A stretch of DNA of 64,000 nucleotides from assembly GCA_035041965.1 (NCBI GenBank), contig JAPYMA010000648.1, positions 62,001 to 126,000 on the forward strand, given 5' to 3'. Within the stretch, counting starts at the first letter, position 1. Each line of letters starts with the position of its first letter. This document shows positions 26,901-39,653 of the stretch, in pieces. The position numbers and the translations under genes were made by a program. The notes beneath the pieces were generated by a model. That model did not search any database, was not told where the DNA came from, and saw only the letters and a program-made list of their open reading frames with translations. This DNA is from Anisakis pegreffii (lineage: Eukaryota; Nematoda; Chromadorea; Rhabditida; Anisakidae).

Positions 26901-29900
26901 GCACATCATGAACATGGAGAACACTCTGCCGCTACTGCACCACCCCACCCCACTCCTCTACCCTACCCCACAATCGCCTAACCACAATTTCTATGTATCA
27001 GACCACAACAACGCCACCACCTCAACTATTATAACTAACGTCACAGAACATTTCTTTTGCTCGTATGTATATATGCATCTTCTTTCCTTGCATCTATCTA
27101 TCAGACACACACATCACATCACATCAAACAATCACTCGTTTGCTCGTGCTGCAATGTACATTTCCACGCATTATTTTATACAGTATGTCGTCATACATTT
27201 TTGCACAATAAAACATTTTTGTAGCACATTTGAGAAATTATTTTGTGAAGGATTTAAATTGATAAAACAAAATTCGTATTCTGAAAACGAAATAGGATTA
27301 AATATTTTACATTACTGTATGGATATGCTGAGTTCATTGAATGTGGTCTGGTTTATGCATTTTATGGAATCACGAGTAAACCTTTGTGATGCAAAACTTC
27401 ACTGCTCATTGTTTTGCCTCTCCAACGCGAATACAATTTATAACAATCAGATACATAATAAGAACAGATCTGTGCAAATTCCAAGAGATTAAACATAACT
27501 GTCCACAACTTTACAGTGTAAATGTTTGATCTGAATAAAACACGGATAATTCATGGATAATGCAGATAAATATGAAGAAAGAATGTGCCTCTGAATTAAC
27601 CGTGATTGTTGAGAATGAGTCTTCTCACATGCTGTCACGTTAACAGCATTCACGGGTCGCAGTCATTCCTTCTTCATTCCTCATCGTTTGCAGAATTCTT
27701 TACTCATGAGAATTACACTGCCTAATGTAAGGCTTCTCTGTTCTTTAAATCTCAAGTTAGCTTGGTCGCTTCTCATTTCAATGTGAGATCTTCTTTTTAG
27801 CATGATGAAAAGTTAAGAGAAGAGATGTTTTTTCTTGCTTTATGCATCATTATGATGCTGCTACGATTGGAGTATGACCAAAATGCTAGATCAAAGAAAA
27901 CATTCGGTGTAGGAAAAATAGAAACACTAACGAATGTTCCAATGAGATCAAGCGGCCTTCAATTCTATTTTCCAACTAGTTCAAACAATCACATCGAAAT
28001 TTAGCTGTGTTTCGGATCGTCGCGGAATCAAACGCACACTCTCGATACCCTCTGAATCCTAAAAGCATAGTATGACACTGGTACCACACCAGCCCATCGT
28101 ATTCTCCCGTCAACTCTACGTATTTTCTTTCTTTTATCTTAACATCTCATCATCTGACTTCTTGCGACATCAATAGAATCAAAAATGATGAACGAGGAGA
28201 ATGAGATGAAATATGCATGCAAGAATGCTTCTACTGGCTGTAGACATATCGAAAACTTTATCGTTTAATTGAGAACATCGAATAAAAAGAAAACAGTCCT
28301 GGTCAAATACTGAATGACGAGGCGGATACATTAATAATTTTATGATAAATTCCTGGATAAACCTGAGCGTACGATTAAGAGATATATGATACTCTCTTGA
28401 ATATAAGCCTTCGAGCCTTTACCTTCGGTGGTCCTCTCGGAAGAGGTTTTTATTCGATAAGGGATTTACAGTCAAGAGAATACGATATATACAAGTAATG
28501 AAGATCGCGGCAAGAAAGAAATAATATGACTAATGATGTTCGAATGCATAATGACGCTCTGTCACATGTCCGTGTATTCGAATCGCCTGCTCAGCATTTA
28601 ATAAAATCAACAGGATGATAAGGAACAACGGGATAGATCACGTGTGGAAAAATTAAGATTCCGTTAATTATTAAGCCTTTCGACAATCCGAACATTGGAA
28701 GGCGAATAGTTGTTAAGTCCGCCTCAGTCACTTTGCATCTCCCTGTTAAGCAAGTGACTTTCGAGTGTTCGATGACTTGAAGAAGTGATAGGAACACAAT
28801 TAGTTGAAAACAGATCCAAACAAACATAAACATAGGTTAACAAGTAGAATATGAAAACGGCGTAGAAGCTTTGGTATTCAAAGATTCCTTTTGAACCTCT
28901 GCAAACCTCACGGCTAAGTCTGTTTGAGATATTGTTCGGAATCGAGCCTTTCCAGTTTCATAACCAACCACCTTACGTGACCGATCATTGTATCCTTGCA
29001 GTCACTTAAGCTAAATAGACGGCATCACGTAGTAGAGTGAATTAAATAATTGATATTCTGAAGGGGAGGAATGGGCGAGACTTTCCATCCATATCGTGAA
29101 ACTTCTGTCACACTGTGTCTAGCTCGCGGAGTCCGAGAGACTGAGTAGTTCGAGTATAATCCGATGAAAAAATAATTTAGCGTCCAGTGTTTCTTTTTCG
29201 AGACTTTGGATCAGTACTACTCTGGTTACGTTCCAAATGAGCGAAAAGGATGGTTTAAACTATGGATGAGAAGAACAAACAATGTTTCTCCCCATCGGGG
29301 AATAACCGGTAGAAGCAATACAAATTTTTCGTAAATGTTCCTCTACGTTGCAGTTGCGTGGTTTTCCAAAATGTTCTTCTCAGTATGACAGCACCAGTCG
29401 AGCTTTTCTAAAGGGTGAGGAATTGCCAGGTTGGAATTAAACTGAGCAGAGGGAGGACTGCAACGTGGCAATCCCGGAGTGCGACCGATAATCTGAAGAT
29501 GAGGATTGAACTGAACAAGAGATTGCGAACCTGGTAGTGATAGTCAATAAGGGGAGAGGAGAAGAAAACTGAATGGCGAGGACTGGATTGAGCGGGGGGG
29601 GAGAGAGAGGTTTCTGCACCATAGCAGTCAATTAAGTGCAGGAAAACTCGAGGGGTATAGAACTGAGGTGTAGTATATATTTGGAGTGTATGCGTTCATT
29701 CGTTGATTCAATCGCTTATTGCAACTCAACTACTTGTTTTCTGTTTTTTGTGTCATAAAAATAGGAACGTTTTGTTCAGTATTTTGCAGTATTTCACCTT
29801 GAAAAAGAAACGATGAACTCGAGCAAATTCAGTGAACAACGGTCTCCACTCATAGGACGGAACTGTTAGGAGAGACTGTCTTTGTAAGTTCACTTGTCCC
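24000..29900. other. Large non-genic region with simple repeats
   Basis: No gene is supported. It contains CA-rich tracts (about 25690-25702 and 26855-26900), a CAG run at about 26719-26738, and long low-complexity stretches. A minus-strand open stretch at about 24560-24700 (contains FPKIKFSISEPDSNKPFLI) is protein-like and may be a 5' exon of the Myb-like gene, but no donor in the right phase was found. Position and length suggest it may hold the 5' regulatory region of that gene. Confidence 0.4.
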
Positions 29901-29959
29901 ACCCAAGCAAGGCGTAGCAAATTTGCCTGGTTTTTCGTGTCTCGTTTCCTTTAGAACCT

Positions 29960-30830
29960 TGGGACTAGTGTTCGTCAGAGACGGGGTCCCTGACCTCATC
30001 TCCGGTAATTTTGATATTCGACTTTTTGCTCAGTGACCCTCCCCCGTCCACTTTGCTGCCGGGCGGGGCCCCATTCTCGGTCAAAAAGTTACTCTCCGAT
30101 GAACACTACTTGGGATTTTGCATTGGATCATCTTGATCATGAGAAAAACGTTGTAAGATTACTTCTTTCAGCATTATACTACAGTTGCTTCAAAAAGGTA
30201 TTCGGAAGGACCGTCGTCTTGCTGCAGATGATGTCCCTTTACATGCTTTGATCTGATATTTTCTCTTAAATAAATAAGTAAAATAAGTAAATAACAACTC
30301 ACAAATAAGTAACTCACAAATAAGTTATAATCTGTCAAAGATGGTAGATGCAGGGCAAAAATCCAGTGGATCCCATCAATGATGTGCCTTAGAAGAGGCG
30401 CCTGGCAAGGTGAATTCATGACAGCTTAAAAGATTCTACAAATGATAATAATCGTATGCATTGAACTAAAGTTGCTTTTATTAATTCTGTCGTTTGCCAC
30501 CAAAGGGTATGCGAACGGAAATATTGTTTGTCGAGTAATGGAGTCCCTGACCGACTTTTCGGTCAGGATTTCGTCCTCTTGATAAACAGTAAAGAAAACA
30601 CTTTCCAAATCGCCTTCGTGATATTCCCCTTCAGTGTTCGTCGGGAAGAACATTTTGGCCGAAGGAAGACCCCGTCGGAAAGCAAAGTGGACGCAGGAGG
30701 AAAGCCCAGCGGGGAGAAAGTTGTTCAGGAGGAAGACCCTGACAAAAAAGCCGGGGAGTAAAATTTTCAAGGAACAGCCCCTCATCGGGATTGCTGTCGG
30801 AGACGCCGTTCCTCGATGAAGATTAATTAC
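29960..30830. repeat. GC-rich dispersed repeat, two related copies
   Basis: These stretches are much richer in G and C than their surroundings. The block 29960-30120 and the block 30530-30830 share words, partly inverted: gtccactttgctg at about 30048 is the complement of cagcaaagtggac-like sequence near 30671, and both contain GGTCCCTGAC-type words. A related block lies at 48431-48615. They look like pieces of a short non-autonomous transposon family. No transposase is visible and the boundaries are approximate. Confidence 0.55.
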
Positions 30831-32477
30831 AAGTAGTTTTATTGATGAATGTCTCAATTGCGCCCCACACAACACTCTAGGCAAGTTAGGTGACCACAGT
30901 TCAGCGGTGATATGGTCAAGAAAAAACAGTGTTATCCAACACCAAGTGTTTCTGCTCAAATTCTGTACGATCTTCAGGCGGTTATTGCTTCAACGCGACG
31001 CGACGCTTTACCTTGGTGTGCAGAATTTGTTGATGCACACATTTTGATCAATTTCGAAGTTCTTTTAAGAATGTGAGGCACATGAAATATCCCTCGATGA
31101 AGCTTCCTGACGAAGCTTACTGTTCACATCACAACATGCGATGCAGATTCGCGATGCTTTTTGTTGCATACTTAGCACTTGTAGCTATCCATCCGTTGTT
31201 TGCCTAATCTGACTGATTCCTACACAAACTTTTCTGGGCAGAAAAAACCACAGCACATTCGGCCTCTTCTGGTTTCCCTCTAAGCTCCTAGTGCTGATTG
31301 AGAACGCACTTAAGATGCAGATCATTTGGGTACATTTAAGTAACATCTAGTTTCGCCATCATTTCTTGTTAATTTTGCGGCGAGAAGACGAGACTAGAAA
31401 CGATCCGCGATTCTAAACCGATTGAGGAATGATCAAGGCGAAAACAAACCAAAAACAACCAGATTGATCCGAGACTAACACGATAAATAATCACTATCTG
31501 ACAGTGTTTGCACGAGATCTGGGTAATGCCGAATATCAGTGTTAGAAAAGCGATACCGATCTCGAGATTCGTGGTGTCGCTATTTCCAACATTCATACCG
31601 CCAGTCATTTTAAGTGGATTTGGTAGTATATCCATCACGACTGGAGCATAGAGTGAAAGGGAGCGTAGTGAGACCTTTTTCACAATATATTTTTTGTTTT
31701 TTTCCTTGAATTTTTTGTTGAATTTGCTGAGCTTTGGTGAGCGATTTGTTAAATAATAATGTGAATAATAATAATAATAATAATAATAATATTTTTGTAA
31801 TGTTTTCTGAATAAATATGAACACATTGGTTCGAAAAGAATGTGTTGAACAAGTCGCATTTCTATAATTCAACAGTCACCTTCCAATACGCCGGTATCGT
31901 CGGTGTTGAAAAACGAGAGCGGTATTAATTAATGTCGATCTCGGTATTGAGAAAATCGTCGATATCTCGCAAACACAACTTGTGCATGATCAGTTCTTTG
32001 TAGTGACTTTATCAAGAGATACGGTACTACCGCGAACCAATAACGACGTCGTCCCATTTCAAATTTTCGATAAATTGACACTCACGATGAGTTTTTTCGT
32101 TATCACTTTTTTATTTCACGAATTTGGTTTTTTTATTTCTCTGTCTGTGGTTTTTTCTTTGCTTTTTTTGATAGTGTTGTGGTGAAGATATTGATTAGCG
32201 ATGTATTGATCCACCCGAATGACGACATCCCTTTTTTCGAGCTCAAAAAATTCAGTCAATTCAGGTTGTGAGAGTTCTGTTTTCTTTTTCTTGACGTTTC
32301 AGTTGTGGTGTTTATCGGGAGCGATGCTTTCGTATAGAGCAATTCAGCAGTGATAGAGAGTTCGAAATTTGTTCAAATTCAATAATTGTTCAAAATTACT
32401 CCATATTCCAAATGCAACGGTTGTCCTTCGAATAACAAAATTCACTTCAAAATAGAAAAAATCATTTTTAAGATAAA
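30831..32477. other. Intergenic, upstream of the TFIIS-like gene
   Basis: No supported gene. An AAT microsatellite lies at about 31764-31790. A minus-strand frame starting at about 31608 (MTGGMNVGNSDTTNLEIG) is open for about 80 codons but lacks family resemblance. The promoter of the plus-strand gene starting at 32478 should lie at the right-hand end. Confidence 0.4.
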
Positions 32478-34650
32478 ATGTCCGAAGTAAATACGACTCC
32501 AGAAGTCGTACCGAATGTAGTGAATGATAAGAATTCAACACAGAATACAGCAGAAAATGATGAGATTAAAGGAGGTTTGTATCGTTCAACTTAAATTAAC
32601 GTTCCGATCTCATGAGCGTGATTTCAAAAATCCAGTTGGATCTGTTGCGAGAATTTTGAATTGTAATCCAAGTTTGAACATTAAATTACAAGTAAGCAGT
32701 TAATGGACAGGTTTTGTGGTTACGCAATCGCTAACCACTGAACCATCTGTCTTAAATTCCATGGTTTCCACCTTATCGCTCAGTGTTCAATACGTCCATT
32801 TGCACACCACGAGCAAATGCCCAGAGTTCAATGGTTGTGAGAACAACTTTGGATAACACCATTTAATTCTTGAACTCTAAGCGGTGCAAACTACAGCTGT
32901 GCATTAACTGTTTCGCAGATTACCGAAACTTTAAAATTCAGAAGAATCCTTGAAAGAAAACAATGATAAAGATAAAGAATCACCGGATAAAATCATCACA
33001 AAAGAGGTCATCAACGATAATGATAACGATAAAGAAGCGACCGATAATAAAAAAATGGAGAATGAAGAGCAGAACAATGAGGTGAGTGCAATGCGATATC
33101 ATGTCCCAGGGCATTCACTTGACCTAATGATCTTGAGACACATTTCCAATACAGTGACCTTCAGTGTCTTTTATCAGCAGTTCAATGCACCTTTATTCCC
33201 ATTCTGTCTCTCGAATTTCATTCTATCAAACCTTAACTCCCAGTTATTTCTGGTTAGTTTTTTCCCGAGTTTACAAACAGCTAAATATTCACATTTACAA
33301 GGATTCTATTCGGATTCAAATATTGAACCGTTCGAAGTTTTTTTATCCAAAAAAATTTCTGAATCCATCTGTAAACCACCTGATTAATTGGATGTGAAAA
33401 TGCAGTGAACGGTTAAAAAATGTTGGAAACTTCACGAAACTGAAATCATCGATACCATTCTCACTGAACTGAATTTTTTGTATCAGTATTGATGATTTAT
33501 TTATTCAAGGTCAAACCACAATCACCCTCCCAACAAATTCAAGATGGTCGCAAAACATCTGAAGGCGACAGTGAAGATGATGCAGCGGCGCCGAAACGTC
33601 GTCGAACCACTTCGCTTGTTGCCGATTCACCGTGCTCAAGTGAGAATTTCAGCATTTTCATGCGAACATCCTCTGAAGTATTGTAGTATATTATCGTTTG
33701 CGTAACTGAATACGGCCATTGCAAACGCTCGAAATGAAACGATCGTTCATTTTTCCGGTGTTCCAAAACGCACAAAAAGTGTCGACAATAACGACGTCGA
33801 AGAGGTGATGCGTGAAAGGTGCATAGCAATGCTGCTCAAATGCCTCGGTGAAGGTGAAAAAGCCGAACAAACTGCGAAAAATGTAATTTATCCCACTATC
33901 AGTTAAAAACGTGCGGCTTTATGTGAATGAAAGTTTAAAAATTGTGTACAAAAAACAAATGAGAAGAGATGATTCGCCTTGAAGTAGTCGAATGTGATTG
34001 AAAGAATGGATGTGAATGTCTGATTTCATGTGATATGATGAGTGCGGACCACAATAAAACAGTTTAGAGAATCAAATAAAAACGCTGTTTGTTTGGTATT
34101 TCGAAAAAAAATTATCAATTCATTTTTGATGATATTTTTTTGAAATAAGAGTCGATTTTAGATCGAATTGGCGATACATGAAGAGATCGGTGATGCGAAC
34201 GATCACCGTTACCGCTCACGCGTACGATCACGAGTCGCAAATTTGACCAGAAACAAAGCGATTGCTAAAGAGTTGGTCAACGACAGATTATGTCCTAGAA
34301 AGGTTTTCAGGCTTATGTCATTTCGATTTATTTCTTCTGTCGTACTGCTCTTCGTCTTAGTTCTATTGAATTACGAGCCAAAATATGCGCTATGGATAAG
34401 AATGCTTCTTCACTCACTGATCATTTATGCTGAATGATGGTTTTCGTTGGTTTTGGTTGATTGAAAGACGTTATGATTGCGTTCTTTACAGTTTGCTAAG
34501 ATGAGTGCCGAGGAGTTGGCAACTCCGCAAATGAAAGAATTAAGAGATCATCTTTGCGAAGATACGATGGAGGAGCACATGATGGGCGAGAAGGAGAAGG
34601 TCGGTTTCGATAACATCAAACAGAACGACACTGCCGTCGAAACCGAGTAA
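32478..34650 (+). CDS. TFIIS central-domain (TFS2M) protein without zinc ribbon
   Basis: Six exons: 32478-32574 (ATG), 32942-33081, 33510-~33631, ~33780-33882, 34162-34302 and 34492-34650 (TAA), giving about 253 residues. The N-terminal half is acidic, Asn/Lys-rich and probably disordered, followed by a likely nuclear signal (APKRRRTT). The C-terminal half matches the central domain of elongation factor TFIIS, which binds RNA polymerase II: EEVMRERCIAMLLKCL, then RYRSRVRSRVANL, then FAKMSAEELATPQMKELR. Normal TFIIS continues into a C-terminal zinc ribbon carrying the catalytic Asp-Glu pair; here the frame stops about 20 residues after the central domain and no ribbon is encoded before the next gene. 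It may bind polymerase without stimulating cleavage (inference). The exon 3/exon 4 junction is uncertain: a stronger donor at 33640 would need another acceptor. Confidence 0.85.
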
Positions 34651-35838
34651 TTATCCTTCCGATTCATTCTATATTCCATTGTACCGTTCATATTTTCTCA
34701 TTATTGTACACACTCAAATCGGTTATTATCCATTACAATTGCTTATTTTCCAAATTAATATACAACTCTTCTGTATTCAACAGTAACTTCTGCGATGACA
34801 TAATCACTTATCCAATTAATGTATTGAAAGATATCTCACTCAAAAATACTTGTAAAATGCTCAACAAAATTTCTAAAATACATCATCAAAAGGTATAAAA
34901 TCTCAACTCTACGTCTAATTCATACCTCAATGTATATATATATATATATATTTCTTAACCGTAATTACCTCTTACAACTTCTTCTCTCAGTGTCTATTCC
35001 AATTCTGCAGAGAATATCTTCACTTTTATCTTAATATTACGTTTATTTTACATTGTCTTAATCGATGAATTCATTAAATCCCATCCAATGATAACTTCAT
35101 CCATTGTTCATTAACGATATACGGATCAGTTAACTAATTTTGTTCGAGAAACAGTTTTTTCGACTCAGAAGTCTATCTCAAATTCTTCTTTTTAAACGCT
35201 TTCTCGTCTTTTTTTAAAACAGTCTTAATCTACGGTTATGTGCTTTATGATATTCAATATGATATTGTCACGTTACGCTGAAAACCGTAATTTTGTTGTA
35301 CTGCACAGTTCAAGTGTTTTCTGAATTTCAGTCAAAAATTTCGACATTTTATCAATTTCGACTTATTATTTGTTCAAATACCAGTTGTTAAGCAGTTGTC
35401 GTTATTGTTGCCAACAATAATAATGTTCCTCAAAACTGTAATATCGTTTGAACAAACTTCAACCGTTCTTATAATACAGATTTTCGATGTAATTTTAAAA
35501 AAGTTAAAAACACCGACGAAAATGAATTGTTTTCACCATGAATCGATCAATTTATTGAGGTTTGCAAAATACGAAAACAACCCCAATGGTTGCATTCTAA
35601 TTTACTACAGTCCAACTGAACATTGCTTACCGCTATTTGATATTCTCAATGTAACTGAGCAGTCCTGACAAGCAATTTTCAACGTTTAAAAAAAGGACAA
35701 CGAGTTGTGCATTTAACAACTTATTTGTATGACTAGAATATAGCTATTGAAAATGAAGATATTTTCGATCGATTCACTAAAAAATGAAATGATTCAACAA
35801 CAAGCTTACAAATCGTGATAACTTAACAATTGCAATGT
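34651..35838. other. Convergent intergenic region
   Basis: Lies between the 3' ends of the TFIIS-like gene (plus) and the NAE1 gene (minus). It contains a TA microsatellite at about 34931-34952 and a plus-strand open frame at 35396-35668 with no recognised features. No Cys-x-x-Cys pairs of a TFIIS zinc ribbon are present. Confidence 0.5.
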
Positions 35839-38800
35839 TCATAACTGATAAGTGTTCGAGTTCTGCGTGTGTGCGTCAAAGATGAGCGTATTGTTGACGG
35901 GTATGTACTGGTGAGTGATCAGCTTAATGGCTTCTTGAGATGCGATTCCTCCGATCAACGATGCGATCACATGCAGTTCTGCACATCCATAACGACACAT
36001 CTCATCAATCACGTTCTCGCGGATCTTTTCTAGTACTTCATTCACATCTACCACCTGCAATAGATTCACTTCACAAATCCATCGCGATTTGCTTTAATAT
36101 ATACTATCCTCTATCTAAACAATAGCAATTTCAAACAGTTCGATTCACATAGAAGCTTGAATATCATTGAAGCATTCAACTTTTTATGAACTTCATTCAA
36201 TACCGACTAAAAGGTTTCCTGATTCTAAAGCATCTCGAAAGATCCAAATAAACCAATCAACAATGAAAAAATTTATTAATAATTTGGAAGTGAGCATTAT
36301 TTGATGGATAATCTGAATACCTGACAATCTGTAATCAGTCCCACTACTCTCGATTTCAGATCGTGCGAATCGATCGTGCACGGTACACCATTTGTACCAG
36401 GATAACGACCCTTCTCGGAATGAAATCTAAAGTTTGATTTCATTTTTTCCCGCAATAAACCCGCGTTTACGAGTTATTTGCAATTTGCAATTATTTGCAA
36501 TTATTATTTGCAGTTATTTGCAATCATTCAACAGAAAAATCGAAGACACTAAAAGAGAGATGGAATCCGAACGAAAAAACAAAAACAAAAAACATGCAAT
36601 GGACTGATCAATAAAAGTCATTTTTTTACAATAGAATCAAACGGAATGAAAAAAGCCGTTGAAATGAGTACCTATCCACTGCCCTCAACAATATGTACCA
36701 AATCGCCGGCGGAATTTGTGGTACACCTGTTATTGGATTTGGTGTTAGATCTGCATTTCTTATATCGCACAGAATATCCTTAAAATATTCATTCAACAGT
36801 ATGACAGTATTATGTATTTAACAAACAAACATTTCAATTGTGAATGAATTATCATCATTATTTTCAATAACCATCAATAAGAATGTCTCACCTCTAATTT
36901 TGATTCAATTTCTTGTGAAATTGTTGTGCCGTGCTGAACAGATATCATCGAAGCATTTCGACAAAAGAATTCGCACTCCGAAAATGCTATTAAATCCCTC
37001 GACAGACCCCTCTCCTTCAAGATCTCTTGCAAATACCCGAAAACCTTCAAGATTTTGCTCGTCATCAAGCTATCTTATTACCTCCTATTTGAAAATCAAT
37101 TCACGTGTATCTTAACAATGCAACACACGATCGCAGTAACACATTTCTAGTGTGAAGATCAATTTTACACAAAGAAATGTGATCGAATAAGTGATTATCC
37201 CTATAAAGAAATGCTTTTAAACAGTGAACAGTGATTTCGAACCAGATTTGGTGATTTTAAAAAACGTATGGGAATAATAATAATAATAACACTGATGGTA
37301 ATCATCGAAGAACGAACCTTCTCAGCATGACTATTCGCATATTTCCGATAAAGCGATGCGATAGCAATATATCGTTGTGAGTCACTAACCATATCAGGTA
37401 ACTGACCTGTTACAGGCATCACCTTTTCAGACAATACAAATCGTTTTAGTGCTGACACCAACAGCCAAAAGCTTGACGATTCATCCAGTCGTTCACATCT
37501 TTCATTTTTGAATAACTCATGTACATTCGACGGAATCTTAAATCCTTTTATTTTTGAAATTTGAGTTTATTCATTCATTGAATATTTCATTTAAGTGATC
37601 ATAAATAATACATTCCATGAGGCATTGAAGGGCTGAGCAGAAGCTGACGCTAGAATATTCGAATGGAAAAAAGTCTCTTTTGTACCTGACTGAATATATA
37701 TAACTGAATGGACAGGTAGCGTTATTGATTACGATGAAATAAGTGAATAGACGGAAACGGTTTAGTAAATGAACGAAGGAGTGACCGTTGTGCTTCGCAT
37801 AGATCGTGCTAACGCATTACGTCCCTCGATGAAATTCTCTTCATCCAACGAATGTGTTTCTGGATTTGCTCTTCGGAGAGACATCAGAACGCTTTCATAA
37901 CTTTTCCTTTTCTTATACTCATCAGGGAACGCTTCTTTATCGTGCACCACTTCTTGTCGCCAAATCTTCAGCGCTTTCAAATAAAGAAGCAAATATGGAA
38001 TGTGCGAATGTTCCTCATAATTCAATGCCTCCAAATCGATCGCATCCACCATTTCTTCCAATTCAGCGAATGGTGCATCTAACCTAAATTTCAGTCACGC
38101 TTAAGATCCATCAAACGATAAAGTTGAAAAAAAACAAACATTCACTCGATTTGAAATGAACTTTTTGATGATGAATTTGTCAACACCATTATCAAGTGAA
38201 TTTCGCTTGACATTACGCTTCTGTCAAATAAACACTTACATATTTACTTTTTATATTCAGTTTGATTATAATTGAACATTTTCATTCATTAAGCGCCTCG
38301 AATGAAATATTCAGTAATGATAATGATCATAAGAGAAAAAATCGAAAACTCATCTAATGGTGGATGAGAATCAGAATTTTTTTTTTTTTGCATCATAATA
38401 CAAGCTAAAATTTTCGATAAAGTCAGTAAAGAATAACCTCACATCAGGTTGTACGTTCTCCGAATGCGAATTCATAATTGTGTGTTCTTTGACACAAATA
38501 CGAATATATCCAACAAAACCGAATACTCTGAAAACACTCAAAGAAAAAACCTCAGCGATCATTTTCTCAAAAGAAACCCAAATATCTAAATTAACCAAAA
38601 ATGATGCTACACGACTCACTGAAAGAAGTATACAGTACAGATCACTTCAGCTCAATGAATAGATTACTGAACCGTAATCTTGTTGCATAAATGTTCTTTT
38701 ATTGTGGTGATAAATTTCTAAGTGATTTGATTATTTGACGACCCAAATCACGACCGATTATCTTGCATTGTGATTGTAATCAACAGTATAAAAAGTCGTT

Positions 38801-39653
38801 CATTTTGCGATTATTCGGTGCACGTATTTGATTTACCAGGTACTTACCAGGTATTAAATCAAGTACAAGTGAGTATCTGAAGTGAACATCTCGCAGCACC
38901 ACTATCATATCAGTGAATGTTCAAAAACGACACAACTAGAAAAGAAACTAAGTTCACCTGGCATGCAAAAACGGTATATTGCAATCGAACAGAAAATCAC
39001 TGATAACAATGGCATCTTTCTCTCGAAGATTCGTCGCGATCACAATCGTGAACCGTTTCAGCATCTCCAAATGACCATCTTCCACGAGTTGTTCCACGCT
39101 GCGAGTATCGTACTCGCATCGTACCGACGCATTCAATTCCTCAAATAACTATCATTTTGCTTTGACTGATTACCGAAGAAATAGCACCTTATCTGAACTA
39201 ATCGTAAGCTTAATGGTATCACAAAACAAGATCACAGTTTCCAGACATTCAATCGAAAACTTCACGGTTTCATGAGCATTCACATGGGAGTTGAATATCA
39301 AAACATTGCTATAATTCAAGTGTTACGTGAATGAATTATAAAAAATTTACTTTCAGCCATTCCGTTGTAACTTTGGCTCTCATTTGACCCAGTTGTTGCT
39401 GTTCAATGAAGAAATTATTACCAACGTCTGGATTTGTAACAAATGTGGAATCGATAACAAAAACCGATTTAATTCCAGCTAATATTAAGCTCTTCAAAAT
39501 CTCAGTCGATAACGCCGACGAACCGATCATGCAAACGGATGCACTCTCTATCGACGACTGACCTTGGTCGCCCCACAAACGTATCTGACGATCGTAACGG
39601 ACCGTTTGCATCTTCAACAACTCAACTTTATCGGTCACCATTTCGAATGACAT
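35839..39653 (-). CDS. ula-1: NEDD8-activating enzyme E1 regulatory subunit (NAE1/APP-BP1)
   Basis: This protein pairs with UBA3 to adenylate NEDD8 and load it for cullin neddylation. Nine exons join in phase: 39351-39653 (ATG 39651-39653), 38958-39139, 38438-38527, 37775-38083, 37318-37498, 36892-37044, 36672-36778, 36321-36426 and 35839-36054 (TGA 35839-35841), for about 548 residues, close to the usual 530-550. Family landmarks in order: YDRQIRLWGDQGQ and GNNFF of the ThiF-like N-terminal domain, FGFVGYIRICVKEH, the DEENF segment before the alpha-helical insertion, a FWLLVSALKRFV segment, CEFFCRNAS, and the C-terminal EMCRYGCAELHVIASLIGG with SQEAIKLITHQYIPVNN. As expected for this subunit, there is no catalytic-cysteine domain. 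An in-frame ATG four codons in is an alternative start. Every key block is intact, so this is probably functional. Confidence 0.95.
36471..36526. repeat. TTATTTGCAA-type tandem repeat in an intron
   Basis: Five to six imperfect copies of a roughly 10-bp unit (ttatttgcaa) inside an intron of the NAE1 gene. Confidence 0.7.

Noticed and set aside
26794..27492. 232-codon plus-strand open frame, the longest in the window
   Set aside because: Its sequence is driven by CA-repeat DNA (His/Thr/Ile-rich), it has no domain and no splice context, and it lies in a region of simple repeats.
28010..28100. tRNA-like sequence on the minus strand (B-box-like tttgattcc)
   Set aside because: The acceptor stem and T-stem do not pair, so it is not a tRNA gene; too weak to call even as a SINE.
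30426..30959. 177-codon minus-strand open frame
   Set aside because: It lies across the GC-rich dispersed repeat, where stop codons are rarer by composition; it shows no recognisable domain.
31369..31872. 167-codon minus-strand frame with a poly-tyrosine stretch
   Set aside because: The tyrosines are encoded by the AAT microsatellite and the remainder shows no conserved features.
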